DNA of 64,000 bases from Streptomyces sp. MMBL 11-1 (lineage in GTDB: Bacteria; Actinomycetota; Actinomycetes; Streptomycetales; Streptomycetaceae), in the NCBI RefSeq assembly GCF_028622875.1, contig NZ_CP117709.1, forward strand, positions 2,232,001-2,296,000. Direction: 5' to 3'. The notes beneath the pieces were generated by a model. It was not told where the DNA came from and made no database searches. It worked only from the letters and a program-made list of their open reading frames with translations. Shown here piece by piece: positions 32,676 to 40,988 of the stretch (positions are counted from its first letter, which is position 1; each line of letters opens with the position of its first letter). Both the position numbers and the translations under genes were made by a program.

Positions 32676-33926
32676 TTGGTCCATACGTCCGTGCGGCAGA
32701 GCGTGAGGCCCGTGGCTGGAGCCACCGCTCCGCAGGCCGCTGCCGGACACTCACGGCTCGACTCCCTCACCGGGCTGCGGTTCTGGGCCGCGCTGGCCGT
32801 CGTGCTCTACCACCTGTCCCGGCAGGCCGGGCAGCTTCCGTGGATCAGTGACGTCACCTGGTACGGAAGAAGCGGGGTCACCTTCTTCTTCGTCCTCTCG
32901 GGCTTCGTGCTGGCGTGGACGTACGACGGCAAGGTCGTGCCCGCGGTCGTCTTTCTCTGGCGCCGGTTCGCCAGGATCTGGCCTCTGCTGGCCGCCTCGG
33001 TCCTGGCCTCCGTGGCCGTCTGGCATGCGCTGGGCACCGACTTCTCGCTGCGCGGTACCGCCGCGACACTGGGCCTCGTGAACGCCTGGGTTCCGGATCA
33101 CGCCTATCTCTCGGGCGGAAACCCCGCTGCCTGGTCGCTCAGCGACGAGGCCTGGTTCTATCTGCTCTTCCCGCTCCTGCTGGCGATGCCCCTGATGCGG
33201 AACGCCCGGGGGCGGATCGTCGTCGCCGTCGCCGTGTGCGCGGCCTCGCTGGCCGCCTGGCTGAGCGGCGCCCTGATCACGGATTCGCTGGTGCGCGTGT
33301 GGGCGCTCGACTACTTCCCGCCGACCCGGACCCTCCAGTTCGTCCTCGGGGTCGCCGCCGGGTTGGCGGTGAAGCGGGGCTGGCGTCCGGCGGGCGGCCT
33401 GCCTGCCGCCGTCGCGGCGGTCCTGGCCTGGCACCTGGCGCTGATCCCGTGGTCCCACGCCGTGCCTGACAGCCTCTGGTACAGCCCGTACAGTGCGTCC
33501 CAGCTGCTGTCCGCGCCGATCTTCGCGCTGCTGGTCGCGGCCGCGGCGGCGGCCGATGTGGAGGGGCGCCGGACGACCCTCGCCGGGCCCGCCATGGTCA
33601 GGCTCGGGCAGTGGTCCTTCGCCTGGTACCTCTTCCACGAGATCGTGCTGAGAGCGTTGGTCGGCGTGTACGGCAAGCCGGTGGGCCGGACCGAGACTGC
33701 CGGTTTCTGGGCGGCCACGCTGCTGCTGAGCCTGGCGGTGGCCGCCATTGCTTACCATTGCGTGGAACATCCGCTCGAACGCCTGCTTCGCCGTCGAGGC
33801 CCGGGCGGGTCCGCCCGGGCCCGAGCGGCAGACGCCGTGACCCCGGAACCCGGTGCGTATCCTCCGGGCGCGTACACCCATTCCTCATCCCAACGTCAAG
33901 CGACTCAGAAGAAGAGCGTGCAATGA
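32676..33926 (+). CDS. Membrane acyltransferase (AT3/OafA family)
   Basis: An approximately 416-aa integral membrane O-acyltransferase with about ten transmembrane helices. The signature start RLDSLTGLRFWAALAVVLYH contains the conserved Arg and His. FFFVLSGFVLAWTY and FARIWPLL follow, and FLWYLFHE-like LGQWSFAWYLFHEIVLR is near the end. These proteins O-acetylate surface polysaccharides. The start is uncertain: TTG at 32676, or GTG at 32691 or 32712, none with a convincing ribosome site. Its stop overlaps the next gene as ATGA. Confidence 0.85.
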   Translation: MVHTSVRQSVRPVAGATAPQAAAGHSRLDSLTGLRFWAALAVVLYHLSRQAGQLPWISDVTWYGRSGVTFFFVLSGFVLAWTYDGKVVPAVVFLWRRFARIWPLLAASVLASVAVWHALGTDFSLRGTAATLGLVNAWVPDHAYLSGGNPAAWSLSDEAWFYLLFPLLLAMPLMRNARGRIVVAVAVCAASLAAWLSGALITDSLVRVWALDYFPPTRTLQFVLGVAAGLAVKRGWRPAGGLPAAVAAVLAWHLALIPWSHAVPDSLWYSPYSASQLLSAPIFALLVAAAAAADVEGRRTTLAGPAMVRLGQWSFAWYLFHEIVLRALVGVYGKPVGRTETAGFWAATLLLSLAVAAIAYHCVEHPLERLLRRRGPGGSARARAADAVTPEPGAYPPGAYTHSSSQRQATQKKSVQ

Positions 33927-35026
33927 AAGTCATCAGCATCGTCGGTGCTCGTCCCCAGTTGGTGAAACTGGCTCCTATCGCGGCGGCATTCGCCGGGACA
34001 GATCACCAGCACGTCATCGTCCACACCGGACAGCACTACGACGCGGACCTTTCGGACGTCTTCTTCGACGGTCTCGGCATCCCGGACCCCGACGTGCACC
34101 TCGGCGTCGGCTCCGGAAGCCACGGCGTACAGACCGGATCAGTGCTCTCGGCGCTCGATCCGGTTCTGGAAGCGGAGAAGCCCGATTGGGTCCTGGTCTA
34201 CGGCGACACCAACTCGACCATCGCCGGTGCCCTTTCCGCGGTCAAGCAGCACCTGCCGGTGGCTCACCTCGAAGCGGGCCTGCGGTCCTTCAACCGCCGG
34301 ATGCCCGAAGAGCACAACCGGGTGCTGACCGACCACTGCGCCGATCTGCTGCTCGCGCCGACCGAGGAGGCCGTACGACACCTCGCGTCGGAAGGACTCT
34401 CCGAGCGCACGGAGCTGGCCGGCGACGTCATGGTCGACATCTGTCTCCGTATCCGGGACGCCGTGCGCGCGGGTGAGCACGCGGCTCCGGCCCTGCCCGA
34501 GGGCATCGACCCCTCGCAGCCGTTCCTGCTGGCCACGCTGCACCGCCCGGACAACACGGACGACCCCGCTCGGCTGTCCGCGATCATCGACGCCCTCGCG
34601 GGCCTGCCCGTGCCCGTCGCCCTGCTCGCCCACCCCCGCCTCGTCGCGCGCGCCGAGGCACACGGCATCGAGCTGGCCAAGGGAGCCGTGCGGGTCGGCC
34701 GACCGCTGCCGTACGCGGGCCTCGTCGCCGCCGTGCTCGCCTCGTCGGGCGTGGTCACCGACTCCGGAGGCCTTCAGAAAGAGGCCTTCCTCCTGGAGCG
34801 GATCACCACGACCATCCGCCCCGAGACCGAGTGGGTGGAAACCGTTCACACCGGCTGGAACGTCTTGGTTCCCGACCCTCACGAGATGGATCCGGCCCGG
34901 TGGGCCGCCACCGTCTCGCGCCCTGTACCCACGAGCGACCCCGGTACGCCCTACGGCGACGGGCACGCTGCGGAAAACGTCGTCCGGATCATGGAAGAAT
35001 GGAAAGGGGGCAGCCGGTCCGCGTGA
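33923..35026 (+). CDS. UDP-N-acetylglucosamine 2-epimerase family, WbpI-like
   Basis: A 367-aa non-hydrolysing epimerase that inverts C2 of a UDP-GlcNAc-type sugar. The segments ISIVGARPQLVKLAP, VHTGQHYDADLSDVFFDGLG, SHGVQTGSVL, VYGDTNSTIAGALSAVK and EAGLRSFNRRMPEEHNRV are clear. The GARPQ and HTGQHYDxxxSxxFF forms are closer, as I recall, to WbpI (acting on UDP-2,3-diacetamido-glucuronate) than to WecB (GTRPE, CVTGQH). ATG overlaps the acyltransferase stop. In context it should produce UDP-ManNAc3NAcA. Confidence 0.85.
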   Translation: MKVISIVGARPQLVKLAPIAAAFAGTDHQHVIVHTGQHYDADLSDVFFDGLGIPDPDVHLGVGSGSHGVQTGSVLSALDPVLEAEKPDWVLVYGDTNSTIAGALSAVKQHLPVAHLEAGLRSFNRRMPEEHNRVLTDHCADLLLAPTEEAVRHLASEGLSERTELAGDVMVDICLRIRDAVRAGEHAAPALPEGIDPSQPFLLATLHRPDNTDDPARLSAIIDALAGLPVPVALLAHPRLVARAEAHGIELAKGAVRVGRPLPYAGLVAAVLASSGVVTDSGGLQKEAFLLERITTTIRPETEWVETVHTGWNVLVPDPHEMDPARWAATVSRPVPTSDPGTPYGDGHAAENVVRIMEEWKGGSRSA

Positions 35027-35086
35027 CATGCGCAGCGCCACGTTTGGTGCTAATACGCATATGTCACCGTGCTAGCGTCACCATTT

Positions 35087-36517
35087 ATGTCAGTGTCTCC
35101 CAGGTCCGGGTTGCCCGCGAAAGGCACGCGACCTCATGTGATCTATTTCGCCATCGGTTTCCCGCCGGCTGCAAAAAGCTGTGCCTACCGCATGCGCGAA
35201 ACCGCGAACCAGTTCGTCAACACCGGCTGGGACGTTACCGTCGTCACCATCGCCCAGGAATCGTGGGAACTGGACTCCGGCATCGACCTCACTCTTCTGG
35301 AGCAGGTCGACCCGCGTGTGAAGGTGGTCGAGCTGCCGCTCTCGCGCGAGGACCTCGAGACGGACATCCGTCTCTTCGACGAGGAGCGGGCACTCAACCC
35401 GGCCAAGTGGGTCACCGAGCTGCGCAAGCGCCAGGCCAAGACCTTCCCGGAAGCCAGCTTCGGCGACTGGCGCGAGGCCCTGGAGCAGGCGGCACTGGGC
35501 ATCCACCGCGATCACCCGGCGGATCTCCTGCTCGCCAGCTGTGTCCCGTACGTGAATCTGGCCGCTGCCTGGAAGCTGTGGGAAGAGGCGCGCGTTCCGT
35601 ACGCCGTCGACTTCCGCGACGGTTGGTCCATCGACGTCATCGACGGCACGGAGGCCTTCTCCAAGGACTCCGAGCTGGGCCGCTGGGAACAGAAGATCCT
35701 GGAGAACGCGGTCTCCCTCTGGGTGGTCAACGACCCGATCGCGGAGCACTACCGCGCCCGCTACCCGGACTTCGCCGACCGCGTGCGGGTCGTGCGCAAC
35801 GGCTACGACGCAGACAGCTCCCCGGGCCACGCCCACAAGCCCGACCTCGCCGCGGGTCTCACCTTCGGCTATCTCGGCACGGTGAACTTCACGGCCACGC
35901 ACCTCGAAACGGTGCTGGACGCCTGGCGTGCGGCGCGCGAGCAGGAACCGCTGCTCGCGAACGCCCGCTTCGAGGTCCGCGGCCACATCGGCAACGGCGC
36001 CGGCCGCGGGGCAACCCGGCATGCCGAGATCCTGAAGGAGGCGGAGGCGGACGGGGTCCATTTCGGCGGACCCGCTTCCAAGGCCGAGGTGGCCGAGATC
36101 TACGCCCGCTGGGACGCCATGGTCCTCATCCTCATCGGAGGCCGCTTCGTCACCTCCGGCAAGGTATACGAGTACATGGCCACGGGGCTGCCGATCGTCT
36201 CCGCCCATGTGGTGGAGCACGACGCGTCGAACGTACTGCGGGGCCACCCGCTGTGGACGGGGGCCGTGGGCCTCGATGTCGAGGCCATGGCCGAGGCGTT
36301 CGTCCGCGCCGCGCACCTGGCGATCGACACGAGCGACGAGGCGCATGCCGAGGCGATGGCCCACGCCGACCAGTACACGCGGGAATCGCTCATGACCGTG
36401 GCGGTGCGCGAGCTGGTCGACCGGCTGGCCGCGGACGAGCCCGAGCGCGTCAGCGTCGAGGGCGCGCCCGCCCCCCTCCCCCAGAAGTCGATCGTCACCG
36501 GAGGACCCGCGTCGTGA
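35087..36517 (+). CDS. GT-B glycosyltransferase (family 4-like)
   Basis: This 476-aa retaining-type glycosyltransferase has an N-terminal domain starting HVIYFAIGFPPAAKSCAYRM and a C-terminal nucleotide-sugar domain with TFGYLGTVNFTA, VHFGGPASKAEVAEIYA and SGKVYEYMATGLPIVS (about residue 360, the E-x7-E-like region). It probably adds one sugar of the repeat unit. ATG at 35087. A TAGCGT -10-like element ends 8 bases upstream, so a second promoter with a very short leader is possible. It is coupled to the next gene by a GTGA overlap. Confidence 0.85.
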   Translation: MSVSPRSGLPAKGTRPHVIYFAIGFPPAAKSCAYRMRETANQFVNTGWDVTVVTIAQESWELDSGIDLTLLEQVDPRVKVVELPLSREDLETDIRLFDEERALNPAKWVTELRKRQAKTFPEASFGDWREALEQAALGIHRDHPADLLLASCVPYVNLAAAWKLWEEARVPYAVDFRDGWSIDVIDGTEAFSKDSELGRWEQKILENAVSLWVVNDPIAEHYRARYPDFADRVRVVRNGYDADSSPGHAHKPDLAAGLTFGYLGTVNFTATHLETVLDAWRAAREQEPLLANARFEVRGHIGNGAGRGATRHAEILKEAEADGVHFGGPASKAEVAEIYARWDAMVLILIGGRFVTSGKVYEYMATGLPIVSAHVVEHDASNVLRGHPLWTGAVGLDVEAMAEAFVRAAHLAIDTSDEAHAEAMAHADQYTRESLMTVAVRELVDRLAADEPERVSVEGAPAPLPQKSIVTGGPAS

Positions 36518-38634
36518 CCGACGTCCTGTTCATCGCCACCAAAAGACCCCAGCTGGGGGTCCTCACCGACTCCCTGGTGAAGTTCCGGGACCGGGGCGCC
36601 AAGCTGTACCTCGCCGGCACCTTCAAGATGGCCTCGGTCGCCGAAGATCTCACCCGCGCCGAACTGGACGGGGTCCACCAGCTGCCGCGCAATCTCAACA
36701 AGCGCAGCTCCGCCATGCGTCGCAAGGCCAAGAATTCCCCGACGGGCATGCGCGTGTGGATGCAGTCGCAGCGGGACCGCTGGCTACGTCAGCAGGCCCG
36801 CACGGCCCACGTGATCGTGGCTCTCGACCCGGGGGCGGTCTACACCGTCTGGCGGCTCGCCCAGTACAACACCACGGCCGAGGCGCACTTCGGTCTCGCT
36901 CCGGCGCTCAGGGCCGTCGACCGCATCGCGGGCGGGGCAATCCGCCCCACGGCGCTGCCTCCGGTCGCCGCCGTCGCCCAAGACGTACGACGCTCCATCA
37001 GCGGGCTTCCCGCCGCCGTGATGCGAACCGCGACCTCACGCCCCGTCATGCGCTCGACCGTGGGAGCCCGGCTCTGGCGTTCGGCCGTTACCGCCCCTGG
37101 TATGCCGGGGGCTGTTCGGGCCTCGGCCTCGCGCTACGTGGCCGAGGGTATGGAGGAGGCGGGGCGGATCAGCGGGGCGGCCATAGCTCTCAGTTCCGCG
37201 GCCGCCAAGATCCCCGATCCCGCGCTCAAGGCGCAACTGCTCCACGAGAGCGCGATGACCGAGGTCTCCAAGGGAATCAGCCCGCGTGATCTCGTCAAGG
37301 CCGTCAACGGACACCTCGCGCACGCCGACGACCAGTTCGCCAAGGGCCTGCACGAATCCGCGTCGGTGTCTCTGTACCGGGCGCTTTCTCTCGAGTTCCA
37401 CCGTGTCCTGCACATCGACCAGCTGAGCTCTCCGCTGGCGCACGACGCGGAGGGCTTCGTCGCCCCGTTGCGGAATTCCCCGGCCCACCGTGCGGTCGCA
37501 CGGCCCCGCGGCAGGAAGACTCCCCCCAAGAGCCCCCCGTCGGACCGACCGCTGCGGCTGCTGGTGGCCACCAGCACCAATGCCAACTTCCTCCAGCACA
37601 TCCTCGCCCGGTACGGAGACCACCCCGGGGTCGAACTGCGGTTCCTGGACCTCGCCGCCCAGAAGCCGCTCAAGAGGATCGCCTGGGCCGCGCCCCAGAT
37701 GCTGGAGGACAGGCTGTCCGGTGGCACGTCGGAATACCAGAGAGATGTGGAGCGGCTGATGCGGCCCCACCTCGACTGGGCGGACACGATGTTCGTCGAC
37801 TGGTCGGTGGGGCCGGCGGCCATGCTGACCACGATCGATCCCGGTGACACCAGGATCGTCGTGCGGCTGCACAGCTACGAGGCGTTCACCCTCTGGCCGC
37901 ACATGACCGACTTCTCCAGGGTGGACGATCTCGTCTTCGTCGCCCCGCACGTGCAGCATCTGGTGACATCGCTGGTGCCGCAACTGCGCGAGGCTTCCGC
38001 ACCCCGGATGCACGTCCTGGACAACGCGATGGAGCTCGAAGGGTTCCGCCGCCCGAAGTCCGCCGATGCGCGCTTCAACCTCGGTCTCATCGGGATCAGC
38101 CAGGTCGCCAAGGACCCGCGATGGGCCGTGGACGTACTGAAGCGTGTACGCGAGCACGACGACCGTTACCGGCTTCTCCTGGTCGGCAACGACATGAACC
38201 CGAAGACGAGCAAGGCCACCGCTGACTACCTGACGCTGCTCAAGCGGGAACTGAAGCCGCTGGCAGCGTCCGGTGCCGTCGTACGTACGGGTCCCACCGA
38301 CGACGTTCCGGCCGCGCTCGCCGACATCGGGGTCATTCTCAGCTCGTCGGTGCGCGAGGGGTGCCACGTGGGTCTGATGGAGGGGGCGGCCAGTGCGGCG
38401 GTGCCGGTCGTCCGCGACTGGCCCTTTTACGCCGGCAAGCCCCACAGCGCCCGCACTCTCTACCCGGAGGGCTGGGTCGTGGACTCGCCGGAAGAGGCCG
38501 CCAAGCGCATCCTCGACGTCACAGCGACCGAGGAATCCTGGCGCGAAGCCGGCAACCAGGCTTCCGAGCACGCGGTCGGGACCTGGGACTGGTCCGTCGT
38601 CCAGAAGCGCTTCGACGACCTGTTCCTGGGCTGA
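36514..38634 (+). CDS. Large glycosyltransferase with unusual N-terminal region (706 aa)
   Basis: Residues about 345-706 form a GT-B glycosyltransferase (LRLLVATSTNANFLQHILARYG, LHSYEAFTLWPHMTDFS, RLLLVGNDMNP, ILSSSVREGCHVGLMEGAAS). The first 340 residues begin like another GT-B half (TDVLFIATKRPQLGVLTDSL) but then become a basic and helical stretch without a donor-site motif, so the front looks like a degenerate or accessory domain. GTG at 36514 with GGAGG upstream, overlapping the previous stop. It ends the plus-strand operon before a strong terminator. Confidence 0.83.
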   Translation: MTDVLFIATKRPQLGVLTDSLVKFRDRGAKLYLAGTFKMASVAEDLTRAELDGVHQLPRNLNKRSSAMRRKAKNSPTGMRVWMQSQRDRWLRQQARTAHVIVALDPGAVYTVWRLAQYNTTAEAHFGLAPALRAVDRIAGGAIRPTALPPVAAVAQDVRRSISGLPAAVMRTATSRPVMRSTVGARLWRSAVTAPGMPGAVRASASRYVAEGMEEAGRISGAAIALSSAAAKIPDPALKAQLLHESAMTEVSKGISPRDLVKAVNGHLAHADDQFAKGLHESASVSLYRALSLEFHRVLHIDQLSSPLAHDAEGFVAPLRNSPAHRAVARPRGRKTPPKSPPSDRPLRLLVATSTNANFLQHILARYGDHPGVELRFLDLAAQKPLKRIAWAAPQMLEDRLSGGTSEYQRDVERLMRPHLDWADTMFVDWSVGPAAMLTTIDPGDTRIVVRLHSYEAFTLWPHMTDFSRVDDLVFVAPHVQHLVTSLVPQLREASAPRMHVLDNAMELEGFRRPKSADARFNLGLIGISQVAKDPRWAVDVLKRVREHDDRYRLLLVGNDMNPKTSKATADYLTLLKRELKPLAASGAVVRTGPTDDVPAALADIGVILSSSVREGCHVGLMEGAASAAVPVVRDWPFYAGKPHSARTLYPEGWVVDSPEEAAKRILDVTATEESWREAGNQASEHAVGTWDWSVVQKRFDDLFLG

Positions 38635-38654
38635 CCACCGCTCAGCGGAATCGA

Positions 38655-38700
38655 TACTGCGGAGGGCCCGCACCTCATCGGGTGCGGGCCCTCCGCAGTA
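38655..38700. terminator. Perfect 20-bp bidirectional terminator between convergent operons
   Basis: A 20-bp perfect stem (38655-38674 with 38681-38700, starting TACTGCGGAGGG) and a 6-base loop lie between the stops at 38634 (plus) and 38718 (minus). It serves both operons. Confidence 0.9.
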
Positions 38701-38717
38701 TGCGCGCGCGTTGCCGG

Positions 38718-39695
38718 TCAGACGAGGGCGCCGGGGTGCCGCAGGCGCCACCCCGCCCAGGCCGACTCGACCATGGTGCGTATACCGTGCCGGGCCGACC
38801 AGTCCAGCTCCCCGGCGATACGGTCCACGGAGGCGACCACCCGGGCCGGGTCCCCGGGGCGGCGGGCCTCTGCGATCGGGGGCGGGCCGGTGCGGCCGGT
38901 GACGTCGAGGATGATGCCGACCATCTCGGCGACGGAGGCTCCCTCGCCCCGGCCGATGTTCAGGACCAGTTCGGCGGACGGGTCGCCGGCCAGTCGGCGG
39001 GCCGCGGCGACGTGTGCGGAGGCGATGTCCTCCACATGGACGTAGTCACGGACGCAGGTGCCGTCCGGGGTCGGGTAGTCGTCGCCGAAGATCCGGGGGG
39101 CCTCGTCGGCCTCCAGGCGTTCGAAGACCATCGGGACCAGGTTGAAGACACCCTCGTCGGCCAGTTCCGCCGAAGCGGCCCCGGCCACGTTGAAGTAGCG
39201 CAGGGAGGCCGTGGCCATGGAGTGCGCCCGGCCGGCCGCGGCCACCAGCCACTCGCCCGCCAGTTTGGTCTCGCCGTACGGGCTGAGCGGCAGGCAGGGG
39301 GTGTCCTCGGTGACCAGGTCGACGTCGGGCATGCCGTAGACCGCCGCCGACGAGGAGAACAGGAAGCTGCGGACACCGGCCGCGGCCGCCGCTTCCAGCA
39401 GGGTGCGCAGGCCGTCGACGTTCTCGCGGTAGTAGTACAGCGGTCGTACGACGGACTCCGCCACCTGCTTCTTGCCCGCGATGTGCACGATGCCGGTCAC
39501 CGCGTGGTCGGCCAGCACCCGGTCGAGCAGTTCCCGGTCCAGGACCGAGCCCACGACGAGCGGAACGCCTTCGGGAAGGCGGTCTGCGCGCCCGGTGCTG
39601 AGGTCGTCGAGGACGACGAGGCGCTCCTCGCCCGCCATCTGCGCGACGACGTGGGATCCGATGTAGCCGGCCCCGCCGGTGATCAGCCAGGTCAC
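38718..39695 (-). CDS. galE: UDP-glucose 4-epimerase family
   Basis: A 325-aa extended short-chain reductase. WLITGGAGYIGSHV is the NAD-binding site, SSSAAVYG the Ser, YGETK the Tyr-Lys pair, and RYFNVAGAA and DGTCVRDYVHVEDIASAH match GalE. It interconverts UDP-Glc/UDP-Gal or the GlcNAc/GalNAc pair and would supply one sugar of the polymer. GTG at 39695, two bases after the stop of the dehydrogenase gene. It is the last gene of the minus-strand operon. A second galactose-metabolism copy elsewhere cannot be excluded. Confidence 0.92.
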   Translation of the reverse strand: MTWLITGGAGYIGSHVVAQMAGEERLVVLDDLSTGRADRLPEGVPLVVGSVLDRELLDRVLADHAVTGIVHIAGKKQVAESVVRPLYYYRENVDGLRTLLEAAAAAGVRSFLFSSSAAVYGMPDVDLVTEDTPCLPLSPYGETKLAGEWLVAAAGRAHSMATASLRYFNVAGAASAELADEGVFNLVPMVFERLEADEAPRIFGDDYPTPDGTCVRDYVHVEDIASAHVAAARRLAGDPSAELVLNIGRGEGASVAEMVGIILDVTGRTGPPPIAEARRPGDPARVVASVDRIAGELDWSARHGIRTMVESAWAGWRLRHPGALV

Positions 39696-39697
39696 CG

Positions 39698-40984
39698 TCA
39701 GCCGCCGATGACGACGCGGCGCACGCCGGCCCAGTTCGCCGGGTCCGTGGTGCGTCGGCCGTCGACCAGGACGCGGACGTCCGGGAGGTCGGCGGCGGAC
39801 AGCTCGCGGTACTCGGCGTGGTCGGCCTGGAGGATCGCGGCGGTGACGGCCTGGTTGGCGTCGTGCGGGACGAGGCCGAGGGCGGTCAGCTCCTCGGGGG
39901 TGTACATCGGGTCCGAGACGAAGGGCACCGCGCCCCGCGCCTTCAGGGCCTCGACGACGCCGAAGACGCCGGAGAACGCGGTCTCCTTGACGCCGCCGCG
40001 GTAGGCCGCGCCCAGCACCAGGACCCCGGCGCCGTCCAGGTCGCCGTAGGCGGCGGCCAGCAGGTCGACGGCGTACGCGGGCATCGCGGCGTTGGCCTCG
40101 CGGGCCGAGCGCACCACGGTCGCCTCCGGGTCGTTCCACAGGTACATCCGCGGGTAGATCGGGATGCAGTGGCCGCCGACGGCGATGCCGGGCTGGTGGA
40201 TGTGGCTGTAGGGCTGGCTGTTGCAGGCCTCGATGACCTTCTTGACGTCGATGTCGTTCTGGTCGGCGAACCGGGCGAACTGGTTGGCCAGGCCGATGTT
40301 GACGTCGCGGTAGGTGGTCTCGGCGAGCTTCGCCAGCTCGGAGGCCTCCGCCGTGCCGAGGTCCCAGACGCCGTTGGGGCGGGGCAGGTCCTCGCGCTCG
40401 TCGAAGTCGAGGACGGCCTCGTAGAAGGCGACGCCGCGCTCGGCGGACGCCTCGTCGATGCCGCCGACGAGCTTGGGGTAGCGGCGCAGGTCGGCGAAGA
40501 CCCGGCCGGTGAGCACCCGCTCCGGGGAGAAGACCAGGTGGAAGTCCTCGCCGGGGGTCAGGCCCGAGCCCTCGGCCAGCATCGGCGCCCAGCGGGTACG
40601 GGTGGTGCCGACCGGCAGCGTGGTCTCGTAGCTGACCAGGGTGCCGGGCTTCAGGCCCGCCGCGATGGCCTTGGTGGCGGCGTCCATCCAGCCGAAGTCG
40701 GGGGTGCCCTCGGCGTCCACGAAGAGCGGGACGACGACGACCACGGCGTCGGACGCGGCGACCGCGGCCGTGGTGTCCGTCGTGGCGGAGAGCAGGCCGG
40801 CGCCGACGGTCTCCTTGAGCAGGCGGTCGAGGTCGTGCTCGCCGGGGAACGGCTCGGTGGCCGCGTTGACGAGTTCGACGACCTTCTCGTTGACATCCGC
40901 GCCGATGACCTTGTGGCCCTTGGCGGCGAACTGCACGGCGAGCGGAAGTCCGATCTTGCCGAGCGCGACTACACAGATATTCAT
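39698..40984 (-). CDS. UDP-N-acetyl-hexosamine 6-dehydrogenase, WbpA/WecC-type
   Basis: This 428-aa NAD-dependent four-electron dehydrogenase oxidises C6 of a UDP-sugar to a carboxylate. The N-terminal Rossmann site is ALGKIGLPLAVQFA, the central domain has AKLAETTYRDVNIGLANQ, and the catalytic Cys is in VGGHCIPIYP (about residue 273). The HCIPIYP form is usual for enzymes acting on UDP-GlcNAc or UDP-ManNAc rather than UDP-Glc, so it fits the first step (UDP-GlcNAc to UDP-GlcNAcA) of the diacetamido-uronate route. ATG at 40984, 4 bases after the upstream stop. Confidence 0.88.
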   Translation of the reverse strand: MNICVVALGKIGLPLAVQFAAKGHKVIGADVNEKVVELVNAATEPFPGEHDLDRLLKETVGAGLLSATTDTTAAVAASDAVVVVVPLFVDAEGTPDFGWMDAATKAIAAGLKPGTLVSYETTLPVGTTRTRWAPMLAEGSGLTPGEDFHLVFSPERVLTGRVFADLRRYPKLVGGIDEASAERGVAFYEAVLDFDEREDLPRPNGVWDLGTAEASELAKLAETTYRDVNIGLANQFARFADQNDIDVKKVIEACNSQPYSHIHQPGIAVGGHCIPIYPRMYLWNDPEATVVRSAREANAAMPAYAVDLLAAAYGDLDGAGVLVLGAAYRGGVKETAFSGVFGVVEALKARGAVPFVSDPMYTPEELTALGLVPHDANQAVTAAILQADHAEYRELSAADLPDVRVLVDGRRTTDPANWAGVRRVVIGG

Positions 40985-40988
40985 CGGG

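Noticed and set aside
34831..36513. Upstream in-frame extension of the 706-aa glycosyltransferase
   Set aside because: This part is a shifted reading of the epimerase and the preceding glycosyltransferase. The GTG at 36514 with GGAGG and a GTGA overlap is the real start.
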